Of a DNA stretch of 64,000 nt, positions 33,993 to 42,059 are shown piece after piece. Source of the stretch: Streptomyces bambusae. Its GTDB lineage: Bacteria > Actinomycetota > Actinomycetes > Streptomycetales > Streptomycetaceae. The position numbers and the translations under genes are program-made. The DNA lies in the NCBI RefSeq assembly GCF_020532645.1, contig NZ_JAJAUZ010000002.1:124001-188000 (forward strand). Reading direction: 5' to 3'. Position 1 is the stretch's first letter. Each line of letters opens with the position of its first letter. Under the pieces are notes generated by a model. It made no database searches, was not told the DNA's origin, and saw nothing but the letters and a program-made list of their open reading frames with translations.

Positions 33993-34742
33993 ATGCCCGC
34001 CCACCACCACGAAGAGCTCGGTGCCTTCGCCGCGATCCTCACCCAGCTCCTGCCCGGCACCTGGACCCACCAGCTCCGCCGGCACACCGCCCACGACGAC
34101 CAGGTCTTCCTCACCGCCGACGTGTGGGACATGAACCAGATCGCCGAAGCCGTCGCCACCACCGCCCTCACCCACGACGCCATCCTGACCCGGGACGACG
34201 GCCTGCGTCTGTTCCTCATGGACCACCCCCGCCACGAGGACACCTTCCTCATCGCCGCCATGGCCCCTGCGGACACGGCCGCCGAAGCCTTCCGCGGCGT
34301 ACCCGAACCGGACGGCATCGCGATATCCGACGACCCCGAGCAGGCCGCCGACGCCATCACCACCCGCCTCCTGCCCCGCCACGAAACCGCCCTCGCCCAC
34401 GTCCGCGACAACGCCGCCCGCCTCACAGCCACCGCGGCCGGGCCGCACACCGTCGAGATGACCTGGACCGAGGACGGCGCCCTCACCGCCGCGGCCACCA
34501 GCGATAAGGCCGCCGGGATCCTGGCCGCCAACGGGTTCGTCCACGACCCAGACCGGCAGGCGTACGTCCTCTCCGGTGACGACACCGCCGTCCAGGCCCG
34601 CCACGTACGCACCGCCGGCACCCAGCTCGCCGCCCTCGGCATCGGCGTCGCCCTGCGCCGCCCCACGCCCATCACCACCGTGGACACCACGCCCGTCCCG
34701 GTCCCACGCCAGCACGCAGCGGGCAAGGCCCGGTCCCGGTGA
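33993..34742 (+). CDS. Hypothetical protein, paralogue of the 34859 gene
   Basis: 249 residues, ATG at 33993. The N-terminal domain contains LLPGTWTHQLRRHTAHDDQV, then HDAILTRDDGLRLFLMDHPR. The C-terminal domain is the GF-LP-type module (AAGILAANGFVHDPDRQAYV, then LAALGIGVALRRP). It shares this two-part architecture with the second gene downstream and probably arose with it by duplication. Confidence 0.7.
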   Translation: MPAHHHEELGAFAAILTQLLPGTWTHQLRRHTAHDDQVFLTADVWDMNQIAEAVATTALTHDAILTRDDGLRLFLMDHPRHEDTFLIAAMAPADTAAEAFRGVPEPDGIAISDDPEQAADAITTRLLPRHETALAHVRDNAARLTATAAGPHTVEMTWTEDGALTAAATSDKAAGILAANGFVHDPDRQAYVLSGDDTAVQARHVRTAGTQLAALGIGVALRRPTPITTVDTTPVPVPRQHAAGKARSR

Positions 34743-34813
34743 AGGAGCCCGACGGCTCGCCGGACCCCCGCACGAACCTGATCGCGGCGGTGGGTTCCCC
34801 TCGCACCCGCTGA
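34739..34813 (+). CDS. Possible 24-residue ORF
   Basis: A GTG at 34739 overlaps the TGA of the preceding gene (GTGA) and opens VKEPDGSPDPRTNLIAAVGS before a stop at 34811-34813. The overlap is typical of real coupling in this operon. The product is tiny and unrecognised, and it may be a remnant between the two paralogues. Confidence 0.25.
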   Translation: MKEPDGSPDPRTNLIAAVGSPRTR

Positions 34814-34858
34814 TGCCCTGGGCACCCGCCGCATCCTTCCCTCCCGCCCGAGGAGCCC

Positions 34859-35611
34859 ATGCCCCCCGCACGCCCCGACCTGGCCGCCTACGCCGACGCC
34901 CTCGCCACCCGGCTGCCCGGCACCTGGACCACCGCCTACAGCCGCAACCCCGCCTACGCCGACCAGCTCCCCACCACCGCGGCAGTCTGGGACGCCGGCG
35001 CCGTCGGATACGCCGCGTCCAACTTCGTCCTTGGCCACCAGGCCGTGCTCGCACGGCCCGACGGCGCACGCCTGCTGCTCTTCGACCGGCCCCTGCGCCC
35101 CCGCCAGTTCATGGTCGCCGCCCTGGAGCCGGAGGCCCACCACGACGCCTTCCACGGCGTGGCCGAACCAGGCGGCATCAGCGTCCCCGTCGACCCCGCC
35201 CGAGCCGCCGCCCAGGTCGCCCGCCGTCTGCTGCCCCGCTACGAGGCCGCCCTGCGCCAGGTCCGGCACAACACAGCGCACCCTCCGCCGCGGCGGCCGG
35301 CACCACCCGTGATCGCCGGAATGGTGAGCATCGCCTGGTATCCGGACGGCGTGGTCGGCGCCGTCACCGGCGTCCGCGACGCCACCTCCGCCCTGTACGG
35401 CGCCGGGTTCCAATTCCACCCCTACCAGCGGATGTTCCTGCTGCCCGCCTCCCTGGGCGACCGCGAGCAGATCGCCCGCATCGACATGGCCGCTCAGCAC
35501 CTGGCCCGGATCGGCGTCGGTGTCACGGTGCGCCCCGCCCCGGCCGCCACTCCCGCGACGCAGCCCGCCCCCCGCCCGACCCGGCCGGCCTTGGCCGCAC
35601 CAGGCCGCTGA
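34859..35611 (+). CDS. Hypothetical protein, paralogue of the 33993 gene
   Basis: 250 residues, ATG at 34859. Corresponding motifs are RLPGTWTTAYSRNPAYADQL, HQAVLARPDGARLLLFDRPL and the C-terminal module (TSALYGAGFQFHPYQRMFLL, then LARIGVGVTVRPAP). The two proteins align over most of their length. The function is unknown. Confidence 0.7.
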   Translation: MPPARPDLAAYADALATRLPGTWTTAYSRNPAYADQLPTTAAVWDAGAVGYAASNFVLGHQAVLARPDGARLLLFDRPLRPRQFMVAALEPEAHHDAFHGVAEPGGISVPVDPARAAAQVARRLLPRYEAALRQVRHNTAHPPPRRPAPPVIAGMVSIAWYPDGVVGAVTGVRDATSALYGAGFQFHPYQRMFLLPASLGDREQIARIDMAAQHLARIGVGVTVRPAPAATPATQPAPRPTRPALAAPGR

Positions 35612-35644
35612 CCCCAACCCCGCCGCCTTGAAGGAGTCCCCGCC

Positions 35645-36040
35645 TTGGGCAATCTCGCCGATGAATCCGGCACCGACGTCGAGATCTACCGCCGGGCCTT
35701 CACCCCCGACGCCATCCACATCGTCAGCCGCACCGACGCTCCCGAAGAACTCTTAGCCCTCCTCGACAGCGCCGGTCTGGAGCGCAAGACCGAGGCCATC
35801 TACACCTGGTACGAAACCCCCCAGGGACTGAGCGAGGCCGCACAGAAGCAGCTCGTCACCCGCGCCGTGCTCCCGCTGCTGATCGCCGACTACAAGGTCA
35901 ACATCGACCCCGACGTCTACGACGTGACCGCCTGGGCGCAGAACCTCCGCGAGCACCGCGCCGCCCAGGCCCAGTCCGCGGGAGCGCCGGCCCTTCCGCC
36001 CCCGGGGCCGGCAGGCCCCCACCCAGGCCGTACCCGCTGA
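35645..36040 (+). CDS. Small protein with a GF-LP-type module
   Basis: 131 residues from TTG (35645) with AAGGAG upstream. The module copy reads LLALLDSAGLERKTEAIYTW, YETPQGLSEAAQKQ, then LLIADYKVNIDPDVYD. The tail is Ala/Pro-rich. It is the last gene before a GC-rich hairpin. Confidence 0.7.
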   Translation: MGNLADESGTDVEIYRRAFTPDAIHIVSRTDAPEELLALLDSAGLERKTEAIYTWYETPQGLSEAAQKQLVTRAVLPLLIADYKVNIDPDVYDVTAWAQNLREHRAAQAQSAGAPALPPPGPAGPHPGRTR

Positions 36041-36062
36041 CCCCCAGTTCTCAGCCAAGTGT

Positions 36063-36090
36063 CCGGCCCGGCCCGGCGGGGCCGGGCCGG
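36063..36090 (+). terminator. GC-rich hairpin, possible terminator
   Basis: CCGGCCCGGCCC (36063-36074) and GGGCCGGGCCGG (36079-36090) form a 12-bp stem with a 4-nt loop, 22 bp after the stop of the preceding gene. No U-tract follows. It may be a partial terminator or an RNA-stabilising hairpin within the long operon. Confidence 0.5.
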
Positions 36091-36120
36091 GCCCCCACCT
36101 CACCCACCGGAGCATCCACG

Positions 36121-36303
36121 ATCCCCAACCCCTCGCGGCTTCCCGCGCCGATCACGGCAGACCGCCGTCCGCGCCTGGCCGTTTTCCTGATGCGCCGCTA
36201 CCTGCGCGCCGTGACCGCCACTAGCGCCGGCCGCCACCACGTACGCGCCACCGGACCCCTCGGCGCGCTGGATGAATCCCGGCACCGATCCCCTCGCCCC
36301 TGA
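36121..36303 (+). CDS. Small basic protein, apparent ATC start
   Basis: 60 residues reading from ATC (36121), eight bases after GGAG: IPNPSRLPAPITADRRPRLA, then VFLMRRYLRAVTATSAGRHH. The only in-frame ATG is at 36190, in the middle of the helix. It is Arg-rich and may bind nucleic acid. Its existence rests on the ribosome site and the frame's codon character, so confidence is moderate. Confidence 0.45.
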   Translation: MPNPSRLPAPITADRRPRLAVFLMRRYLRAVTATSAGRHHVRATGPLGALDESRHRSPRP

Positions 36304-36320
36304 CAACAACCGGGAGGACC

Positions 36321-36698
36321 ATGACAGACCCGACCCCCGATCCCGTACTGCTGGCACGGCACATCGCCCAGCAGATCAGCCGACTCACTGACCACCTTGC
36401 CGTCGCGCCGCCTCGGCAGGCCGCCCAGATCCTCGGACACGTCCTGGCACCCGACGGTGTCCTCGACGGGATTACCGGGCTGGTCGCCGCCGGATCCCGC
36501 TTCGTCAAGGACCGCGCCACCTCCGGAGCTCTGCCGCCGGAGGTGTGGCTCGCCCTCGGCCGCGCCTCGAACGATCTCGACGCCATATGCGGTGACCTCG
36601 CCGAACACACCGAAGACATCCACCGACTCACCCAGACCCCGGCAACCGCCACAGCCCGGCCGGTCGCATCCGCCCTCGTCGCGCGGAGGCACCGGTGA
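36321..36698 (+). CDS. Hypothetical helical protein
   Basis: 125 residues, ATG at 36321 with GGAGG upstream. It is predicted all-helical: LLARHIAQQISRLTDHLAVA, ITGLVAAGSRFVKDRATSGA and LGRASNDLDAICGDLAEHTE. It overlaps the following DUF317 gene by GTGA, so the two are co-translated. Confidence 0.7.
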   Translation: MTDPTPDPVLLARHIAQQISRLTDHLAVAPPRQAAQILGHVLAPDGVLDGITGLVAAGSRFVKDRATSGALPPEVWLALGRASNDLDAICGDLAEHTEDIHRLTQTPATATARPVASALVARRHR

Positions 36699-37507
36699 AG
36701 AAGCAGCAGTGGACCGGCTGGGGCCCGTCCGCCGACCAGCCGGAACAGCACTACCTGATCGAACCCCGACACCTCGGCGGCGGCGGCGACCCCCGCTACA
36801 TCGCCGAGTACCTGCGCGCCTCCGGCTGGAGCGACCACACCCGCAGTGGCGGGCCGTACGTCTTCGAGAGCCCCGACCGCACCGTGCGCATCGGCTACGA
36901 CCCCACCACGATGCCCGGCGGCTGGACCGTCTCCGGGCAAGCGGTCGGCGAACACCAGGCGGCCTGGCACGCCACGTTCACCATGGCCGTGCCCGTCGAG
37001 ATCGTCGCCGGCCTGACCGACAGCCTGACCAAACCGCGCTCCGCGCACGCCCCCAACGTGTGGGCCCCGCTCGAGGAGCACGGCTGGGAGACCGAACGCG
37101 GACAGCACTTCACCGCCGTCTCCCCGGACCGCAACGCCTGGGTGCAGTACCACCAGAACGAACCTGGCCAGGCCCACTGGTGGGCCGGCGCCCGCACCGA
37201 GCACGGACGCGCATGGGACGCGGTCTTCACCTCCACCACGCCCCTGCACCTCGTCCAGGGCTTCTCAGCAGCGCTCGCCGACCCGACCCCGGTGATGCGA
37301 CCGCGCGGACACGTCCCCGCAACCAAGTGGATCAAGACCACGTCCGTGTCGGTCCGGCCCTCCGAGCTCGGTGCGTGGCAGCAGGCCCGGATCACCGCGG
37401 CCCGCGCCGCGACCTGGGCCCGCAACTCCTGGGCCGCCGCCCGCCCCCGCAAGCACACCCCCACCACCAGCCCGTACGCGGCAGCAGGTTCTCGTGGCCG
37501 CCGATAA
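36695..37507 (+). CDS. DUF317 domain protein
   Basis: 270 residues, GTG at 36695 overlapping the previous stop. Two DUF317 repeats: PRHLGGGGDPRYIAEYLRAS with ESPDRTVRIGYDP, and a second with SPDRNAWVQYHQN. Each ends in a T-PVEIVAGLTDSL or TPLHLVQGFSAAL helix. The C-terminus is basic. It is the first of three DUF317 genes in this stretch. Confidence 0.8.
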   Translation: MKKQQWTGWGPSADQPEQHYLIEPRHLGGGGDPRYIAEYLRASGWSDHTRSGGPYVFESPDRTVRIGYDPTTMPGGWTVSGQAVGEHQAAWHATFTMAVPVEIVAGLTDSLTKPRSAHAPNVWAPLEEHGWETERGQHFTAVSPDRNAWVQYHQNEPGQAHWWAGARTEHGRAWDAVFTSTTPLHLVQGFSAALADPTPVMRPRGHVPATKWIKTTSVSVRPSELGAWQQARITAARAATWARNSWAAARPRKHTPTTSPYAAAGSRGRR

Positions 37508-37534
37508 CCAGGGAAGGGAGATGAAGCCCTCTTC

Positions 37535-38359
37535 GTGAGCATCAATGAGCGGCACCTGGCCGCTTTCGCCGCCGACCACAACGTCTTCGGTTCGCCCGTC
37601 AGTCCTTGCTACCTCGCTGGCCGCGGGGACCCCCGGCACGTCACCCACGCTCTGTGGGCCGCCGGATGGACCACCGCCTCCGACCCCCTGCACCCGGCGA
37701 TCCGCATGACCAGCCCCGACCATTCGCTGCGTCTCGACATCAACTTCGCCGATCGCCGCTCCGGCTGGAGGGTCAGTCCCGAATTCGGGCACAGCTACTG
37801 GTCAGCCTCCTTCAGCACCGACACGCCGGTGGAGATCGTCGCGGGCCTGACCGACGCCCTGATCCAACCCGAACCCGACACTGCTGCTTCCCCGGTCTCG
37901 GACCTCCTCACCGCCCGCGGCTGGCAGCACACCACCGACGAGGCAGGAACGCAGACCCTGCTCTCCCCGGACGGCACTGTCCAGGCGGAGCTGCGCGTCA
38001 GCCCCTCAATCGGGGTGATCGGCTGGCAGTTCACCGCCGCATACCGCCACGGCGAGTACGGCCCCGAGGGGCTGGTGTGGCGGGCCGACTTCCACGAGAA
38101 CACCCCGCCCCACCTTCTCACCGCAGTGACCGCCGCGGTGTGCCGCACCGACCCCGTGCTGCGCGCCCGGTTCGACCACGTCTCCAGCCACTACGTGAGC
38201 GTCGACGCGGAGTTCGCCATCGGCGACGCGATGGTCGCCGCTCACAAGCAGCGCCTGGCCCTGGCCCGGCGCCACCGGCCCCGCCCGCCGAAGCCCAACC
38301 CGGGCGTGGCCGGCCCCGCGCCCGCCGCCCGTACCACCGCGGCGGGCCCCGCACGATAG
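37535..38359 (+). CDS. DUF317 domain protein
   Basis: 274 residues, GTG at 37535. Two DUF317 repeats carry SPCYLAGRGDPRHVTHALWA with TSPDHSLRLDINF, and LSPDGTVQAELRVSP. The helices TPVEIVAGLTDALIQPEPD and TPPHLLTAVTAAVCRTDPVL follow each repeat. It closely parallels its neighbours, consistent with tandem duplication. Confidence 0.8.
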   Translation: MSINERHLAAFAADHNVFGSPVSPCYLAGRGDPRHVTHALWAAGWTTASDPLHPAIRMTSPDHSLRLDINFADRRSGWRVSPEFGHSYWSASFSTDTPVEIVAGLTDALIQPEPDTAASPVSDLLTARGWQHTTDEAGTQTLLSPDGTVQAELRVSPSIGVIGWQFTAAYRHGEYGPEGLVWRADFHENTPPHLLTAVTAAVCRTDPVLRARFDHVSSHYVSVDAEFAIGDAMVAAHKQRLALARRHRPRPPKPNPGVAGPAPAARTTAAGPAR

Positions 38360-38394
38360 CCCCCGCCCTCCAGTTCCAAGGAAGCCCTCACCTC

Positions 38395-38973
38395 GTGTCC
38401 CTGTCCGCTGACGAAGACCACCAGCGTGCCCTCGTCCGGCTCACCCGGTACATCACGGAGGCGGCGGAGATCCTCGCCCGCTGGGACGCCTACTCAGACG
38501 CCGAGGGGTGGCCCCACGACCCCCTCGCCTACGGATACCGGCAGCGCCGCCGCGATGCCGACACGTGGGAGGCGTTCGCAAAGATCAGGTTCGTCGCCCT
38601 CACCCACCTCCTGCCGTTCGCGGAGCGGCAACTGACCAACATCCCGACACTCTGTGTCCGTCCCCGTTGGTCCTGGCAGCTGAAGACGCTGCGTACCTCG
38701 CTCGACGATCTCTACTGCCTCCAGGAGCACTGGCTGGCCGAGCGGGACGCCCTGCCGGACCGGGCCGTGCCCGGGACGGAGGAGTACGACGAACCGCTTG
38801 CCGACCGCAATGCCGAAGTGTGGCACCACCTCGATACCTGGGCCGTCCACGGCCAGGCGCTCCTCGACATCGACACCGCTGCCCGGCAACAGCCCCGCCG
38901 CCGCACCAGTCCGCCCACGGCAACCGTCATCTCCGCCGCGAGGACGAAGCCCGCATCCAGGAGAACACCCTGA
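38395..38973 (+). CDS. Hypothetical helical protein between DUF317 genes
   Basis: 192 residues, GTG at 38395. It is helical and aromatic-rich (ALVRLTRYITEAAEILARWD, WSWQLKTLRTSLDDLYCLQE, EVWHHLDTWAVHGQALLDID). The stop overlaps the CTG of the next DUF317 gene (CTGA). No family was recognised. Confidence 0.7.
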   Translation: MSLSADEDHQRALVRLTRYITEAAEILARWDAYSDAEGWPHDPLAYGYRQRRRDADTWEAFAKIRFVALTHLLPFAERQLTNIPTLCVRPRWSWQLKTLRTSLDDLYCLQEHWLAERDALPDRAVPGTEEYDEPLADRNAEVWHHLDTWAVHGQALLDIDTAARQQPRRRTSPPTATVISAARTKPASRRTP

Positions 38974-39740
38974 CCGATCCCACTGCCCTGCTCGTCGAGC
39001 AGGCCCTCGTCCATCCCCGCTACCTCGCCGGACCCGGTGACCCCGCCTGGGTCACCGCCGCCCTGCACCACGCCGCCGGATGGATCCACAGGCACGACCC
39101 GCTCGTGCCACGTACGCAGCTCACCAGCCCCGACCAGGTGGCGGTACTGCACCTGGCGCCCGACCCGGACCAGCCCTGGTGGGTCGTGCGCCAGCACCGC
39201 ACCGACACGAACCCAGCGTGGTCGGTGAAGTTCGGTGCCCGCACCCCCGTCGAGATCATCGCCGCCCTCACCGACGCCCTCACCGCACCCGCAGCCGCCC
39301 CCGCAGTAGGAAGCCCGTACGAGCCGCTTCTGGCCGCTGGATGGCGGCCGGGGCGTGACCACGACGGCCTGACCTCGCCCGACGGCATCGCCCACGTCGA
39401 GCACTTCACCGACAACGGCTTCAACAGCTGCTTCATCGACGTCGCCGTAAGCGGCGACCCCGAAGGGCAGGTCTGGAAGGCCTTCCTCAGCGGCAGCACC
39501 CCGCCCCACCTGGTCACCGCGGTCACCCGCGCGCTGGCCGACCCCACCCCCATCGCCCGCGACCCGCACCGCCTGCCCGACCTCGGCCACCACCTGCACA
39601 CCACCACCGTGCAGGTACCGGCCGCCGACGTGGCGTTCGCCCTAGAACGGCGGATCGAGGCCCTCACCACCCTCCGGCCGAACACCACGCCCTCCGCCGC
39701 ACCGCCGGCGGCCCCGCCCTCGCCCCGCCGTACCCGCTGA
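38970..39740 (+). CDS. DUF317 domain protein, CTG start
   Basis: 256 residues from CTG (38970), overlapping the previous TGA, with GGAG upstream. It opens LTDPTALLVEQALVHPRYLA, the normal DUF317 N-terminus, with no ATG or GTG alternative that keeps it. Two repeats: TSPDQVAVLHLAPD and TSPDGIAHVEHFTD, followed by TPVEIIAALTDALTAP and TPPHLVTAVTRALADPTPI. Confidence 0.8.
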   Translation: MTDPTALLVEQALVHPRYLAGPGDPAWVTAALHHAAGWIHRHDPLVPRTQLTSPDQVAVLHLAPDPDQPWWVVRQHRTDTNPAWSVKFGARTPVEIIAALTDALTAPAAAPAVGSPYEPLLAAGWRPGRDHDGLTSPDGIAHVEHFTDNGFNSCFIDVAVSGDPEGQVWKAFLSGSTPPHLVTAVTRALADPTPIARDPHRLPDLGHHLHTTTVQVPAADVAFALERRIEALTTLRPNTTPSAAPPAAPPSPRRTR

Positions 39741-39760
39741 CCCCCTCTGGAACCGCCCCC

Positions 39761-41560
39761 TTGCCCAACTCCTCCTCCAACTCAGGCAACGACGGCTACG
39801 ACATAGCCTTCAGGGCACTGCTCGGCGCCATGGCCGTCATCATCCCCGCATCCTCCCTCGCCTGGCTCGGCGGCAACGCCCTCGCCTGGGCCACCGACGC
39901 CGGCGACTGGGTGCCCTACCAGCCAGCCGCCGCCCTCCTCCACCCCGACCAGCTGTGGCCCGCCGCGGATGAGACCGCGCTGCTGATCGCCACCCGCATG
40001 CTGCCCGCCATAGTCCTCATCGCGCTCGTCCTGGGCGGGCTCACCTGGTGGCGGCGTCGCACCGGCGCCGCCGGCGGAGGCAAGCGGAAACGTATCGCCG
40101 GGATGGCCAAGCGGTCCGACATCGAGCCGCTGCTCGCCAAGGCCATCACCGCCAAGGCCCGCTCCCTGCGCCCCAGCCTCAAGCACGCCAAGAACATCGA
40201 CGCACACGACACCGGCGTCCTCCTCGGCAACCTCCAGGGCAGCCGGCACGAGGTCCGGATGGGGTACGAGGACGTGGCCGTCGCCATCATGGCACCCCGC
40301 TCCGGCAAGACCACCTGCCTGGCGATCCCCGCCATCCTGGGTGCGCCCGGACCGGTCCTCCTCACCTCCAACAAGGCGGCCGGGGACGCCTACACCGCCA
40401 CCCTCGACGCCCGCGGCCAGGTCGGCCGGGTGTGGTCCATGGACCCGCAGCAGATCGCCCACGCCGAACGGGCCATGTGGTGGAACCCCCTCGCCGACGC
40501 ACGCACCCTCGACGGAGCGGGCCGTCTGGCCGGGCACTTCCTCGCCGCTTCTGTGGATGCCTCGCAGCAGGGGGACTTCTGGTCCAAGGCCGGATCCAAC
40601 ATCCTGTCCCAGCTCTTCCTCGCCGCCGCGCTCGACGAACGGCCGATCACGGACGTGATGCAGTGGCTGGCGTTCCCCGCCGACCGTACGCCGCTGGACA
40701 TCCTGCGCGACCACAAGTTCACCGCAGTTGCCTCCCAGTTGAAGGGCACCGTCGAAGGCCCGCCGGAAACCAGGGACGGCATCTACGAGACCGCCCGCCA
40801 GTACGCAGCCGCCCTCCTCAACAGCGAGATCGCCGCCTGGGTCACCCCGCAGAAGGGTGTGGCGGAGTTCCGGCCCGCCGAGTTCGTCACCTCCCTCGAC
40901 ACGCTGTTCCTGCTCAGCAAGGACGGCGGCGGCGGCGCCTCGGCGCTGATCGCGGCGTGCGCGGACTCGGTGATGCGGGCCGCGACCGCCCAGGCCGAAC
41001 GCGCTGGCGGACGCCTGGACCCGCCGATGCTGGCGATCCTCGACGAGGCCGCCAACGTGTGCAAGATCAGCGACCTCCCCGACCTGTACTCCCACCTCGG
41101 CTCCCGCGGGATCATCCCGATCACCATCCTGCAGTCCTACCGGCAGGGCCAGAAAGTGTGGGGCGACGCCGGCATGGACGCCATGTGGTCCGCGTCCACC
41201 GTCAAGGTCATCGGCAGCGGCATCGACGACCCCGACTTCGCCGACAAGCTCAGCAGGCTCATCGGCGACCACGACGTCGAGACGAAGTCCACCTCCGTCT
41301 CCGACTCGGGCAAGTCCACCTCCATCAGCATGCGGCAGGAACGGATCCTGCCGGCGGACGCCATCCGCGCCCTGCCGAAGGGCACCGCGCTGTGCTTCGC
41401 CACCGGCATGCGAGCCGCCATGCTCGACCTGCGGCCCTGGTACCTCGAGCCCGGCGCTGATCAGCTGTCCGCAGCATCCGCCGCCGCATCGAAGGCGATC
41501 ACCGCCCGCGCCGTCGCCAAGGCCGCACCGCGCCAATCCGACTTCGGGACCGCCGCGTGA
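39761..41560 (+). CDS. VirD4/TraG-type coupling protein
   Basis: 599 residues from TTG (39761). There are two N-terminal transmembrane segments (about 17-40 and 75-98). Walker A is MAPRSGKTTCLAIP (about 175-188). Walker B is PPMLAILDEAANV (about 420-432), followed by the VirD4 motif HLGSRGIIPITILQSYRQGQ. It brings the DNA-relaxase complex to the secretion channel and hydrolyses ATP. It lies far from the other transfer genes but under the second plus-strand promoter. The stop overlaps a GTG. Confidence 0.9.
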   Translation: MPNSSSNSGNDGYDIAFRALLGAMAVIIPASSLAWLGGNALAWATDAGDWVPYQPAAALLHPDQLWPAADETALLIATRMLPAIVLIALVLGGLTWWRRRTGAAGGGKRKRIAGMAKRSDIEPLLAKAITAKARSLRPSLKHAKNIDAHDTGVLLGNLQGSRHEVRMGYEDVAVAIMAPRSGKTTCLAIPAILGAPGPVLLTSNKAAGDAYTATLDARGQVGRVWSMDPQQIAHAERAMWWNPLADARTLDGAGRLAGHFLAASVDASQQGDFWSKAGSNILSQLFLAAALDERPITDVMQWLAFPADRTPLDILRDHKFTAVASQLKGTVEGPPETRDGIYETARQYAAALLNSEIAAWVTPQKGVAEFRPAEFVTSLDTLFLLSKDGGGGASALIAACADSVMRAATAQAERAGGRLDPPMLAILDEAANVCKISDLPDLYSHLGSRGIIPITILQSYRQGQKVWGDAGMDAMWSASTVKVIGSGIDDPDFADKLSRLIGDHDVETKSTSVSDSGKSTSISMRQERILPADAIRALPKGTALCFATGMRAAMLDLRPWYLEPGADQLSAASAAASKAITARAVAKAAPRQSDFGTAA

Positions 41561-41978
41561 GTGGGCAGCGGCTGCACTCGATGCCAGTCCGTTCCTGGAA
41601 GGCGAAGGTGTTCGCCACCCGGCCCTGGTCTCATGCCGAGCTGGACTCTCGGCGCCCGCCCGCAGCGGCACGTGGCCACCGGCCCGCTAACGAACGATCG
41701 GCGAATACGGCCTGTCCGGCATCGACCACTCCGCAACTCCATCGCCGCCAGCTCACTGAGACTTCTCCAATCCTGGAGATCTGCGCCGAAGGCTGCCGGT
41801 TCGTCTCCGACCACCTCGCCGAGCACTTCACGTCCGGCCCCCGCCAGACCCGCGCTCGCACAGTAGGCGCAACAGCGGCCGTCCCGGGGCAGCAGCCCTC
41901 CCTGACGGCAGGCCGCGGGCCGCGCGGTGACAGCCACATCAGACCCAGTCCCCACTGGCTCACAACAGGAGGCCTACC
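41557..41978 (+). other. Region of uncertain coding status between the coupling protein and the small CTG ORF
   Basis: A GTG at 41557 overlaps the coupling-protein stop and opens VSGQRLHSMPVRSWKAKVFA, later ILEICAEGCRFVSDHLAEHF. That frame has no stop until 42321, deep inside the methyltransferase gene. It cannot be a normal neighbour as it stands. It is possibly a gene truncated by a frameshift. Codon bias is weaker than in the flanking genes. Confidence 0.3.
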
Positions 41979-42059
41979 CTGTCCCTTCCCTACCAACTCT
42001 GCCTCGCCGAGGCACTGTTTCCCCACACACAACGGCTGCTCGCCGAGCTCGCCTCGTGA
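41979..42059 (+). CDS. 26-residue ORF upstream of the C5 methyltransferase, CTG start
   Basis: CTG at 41979 follows AGGAGG by six bases and opens LSLPYQLCLAEALFPHTQRL, ending LAELAS. The TGA (42057-42059) overlaps the GTG of the methyltransferase. The strong ribosome site, the coupling and the amphipathic-helix character make a small leader or partner peptide plausible. It could serve only to deliver ribosomes to the methyltransferase gene. Confidence 0.5.
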   Translation: MSLPYQLCLAEALFPHTQRLLAELAS

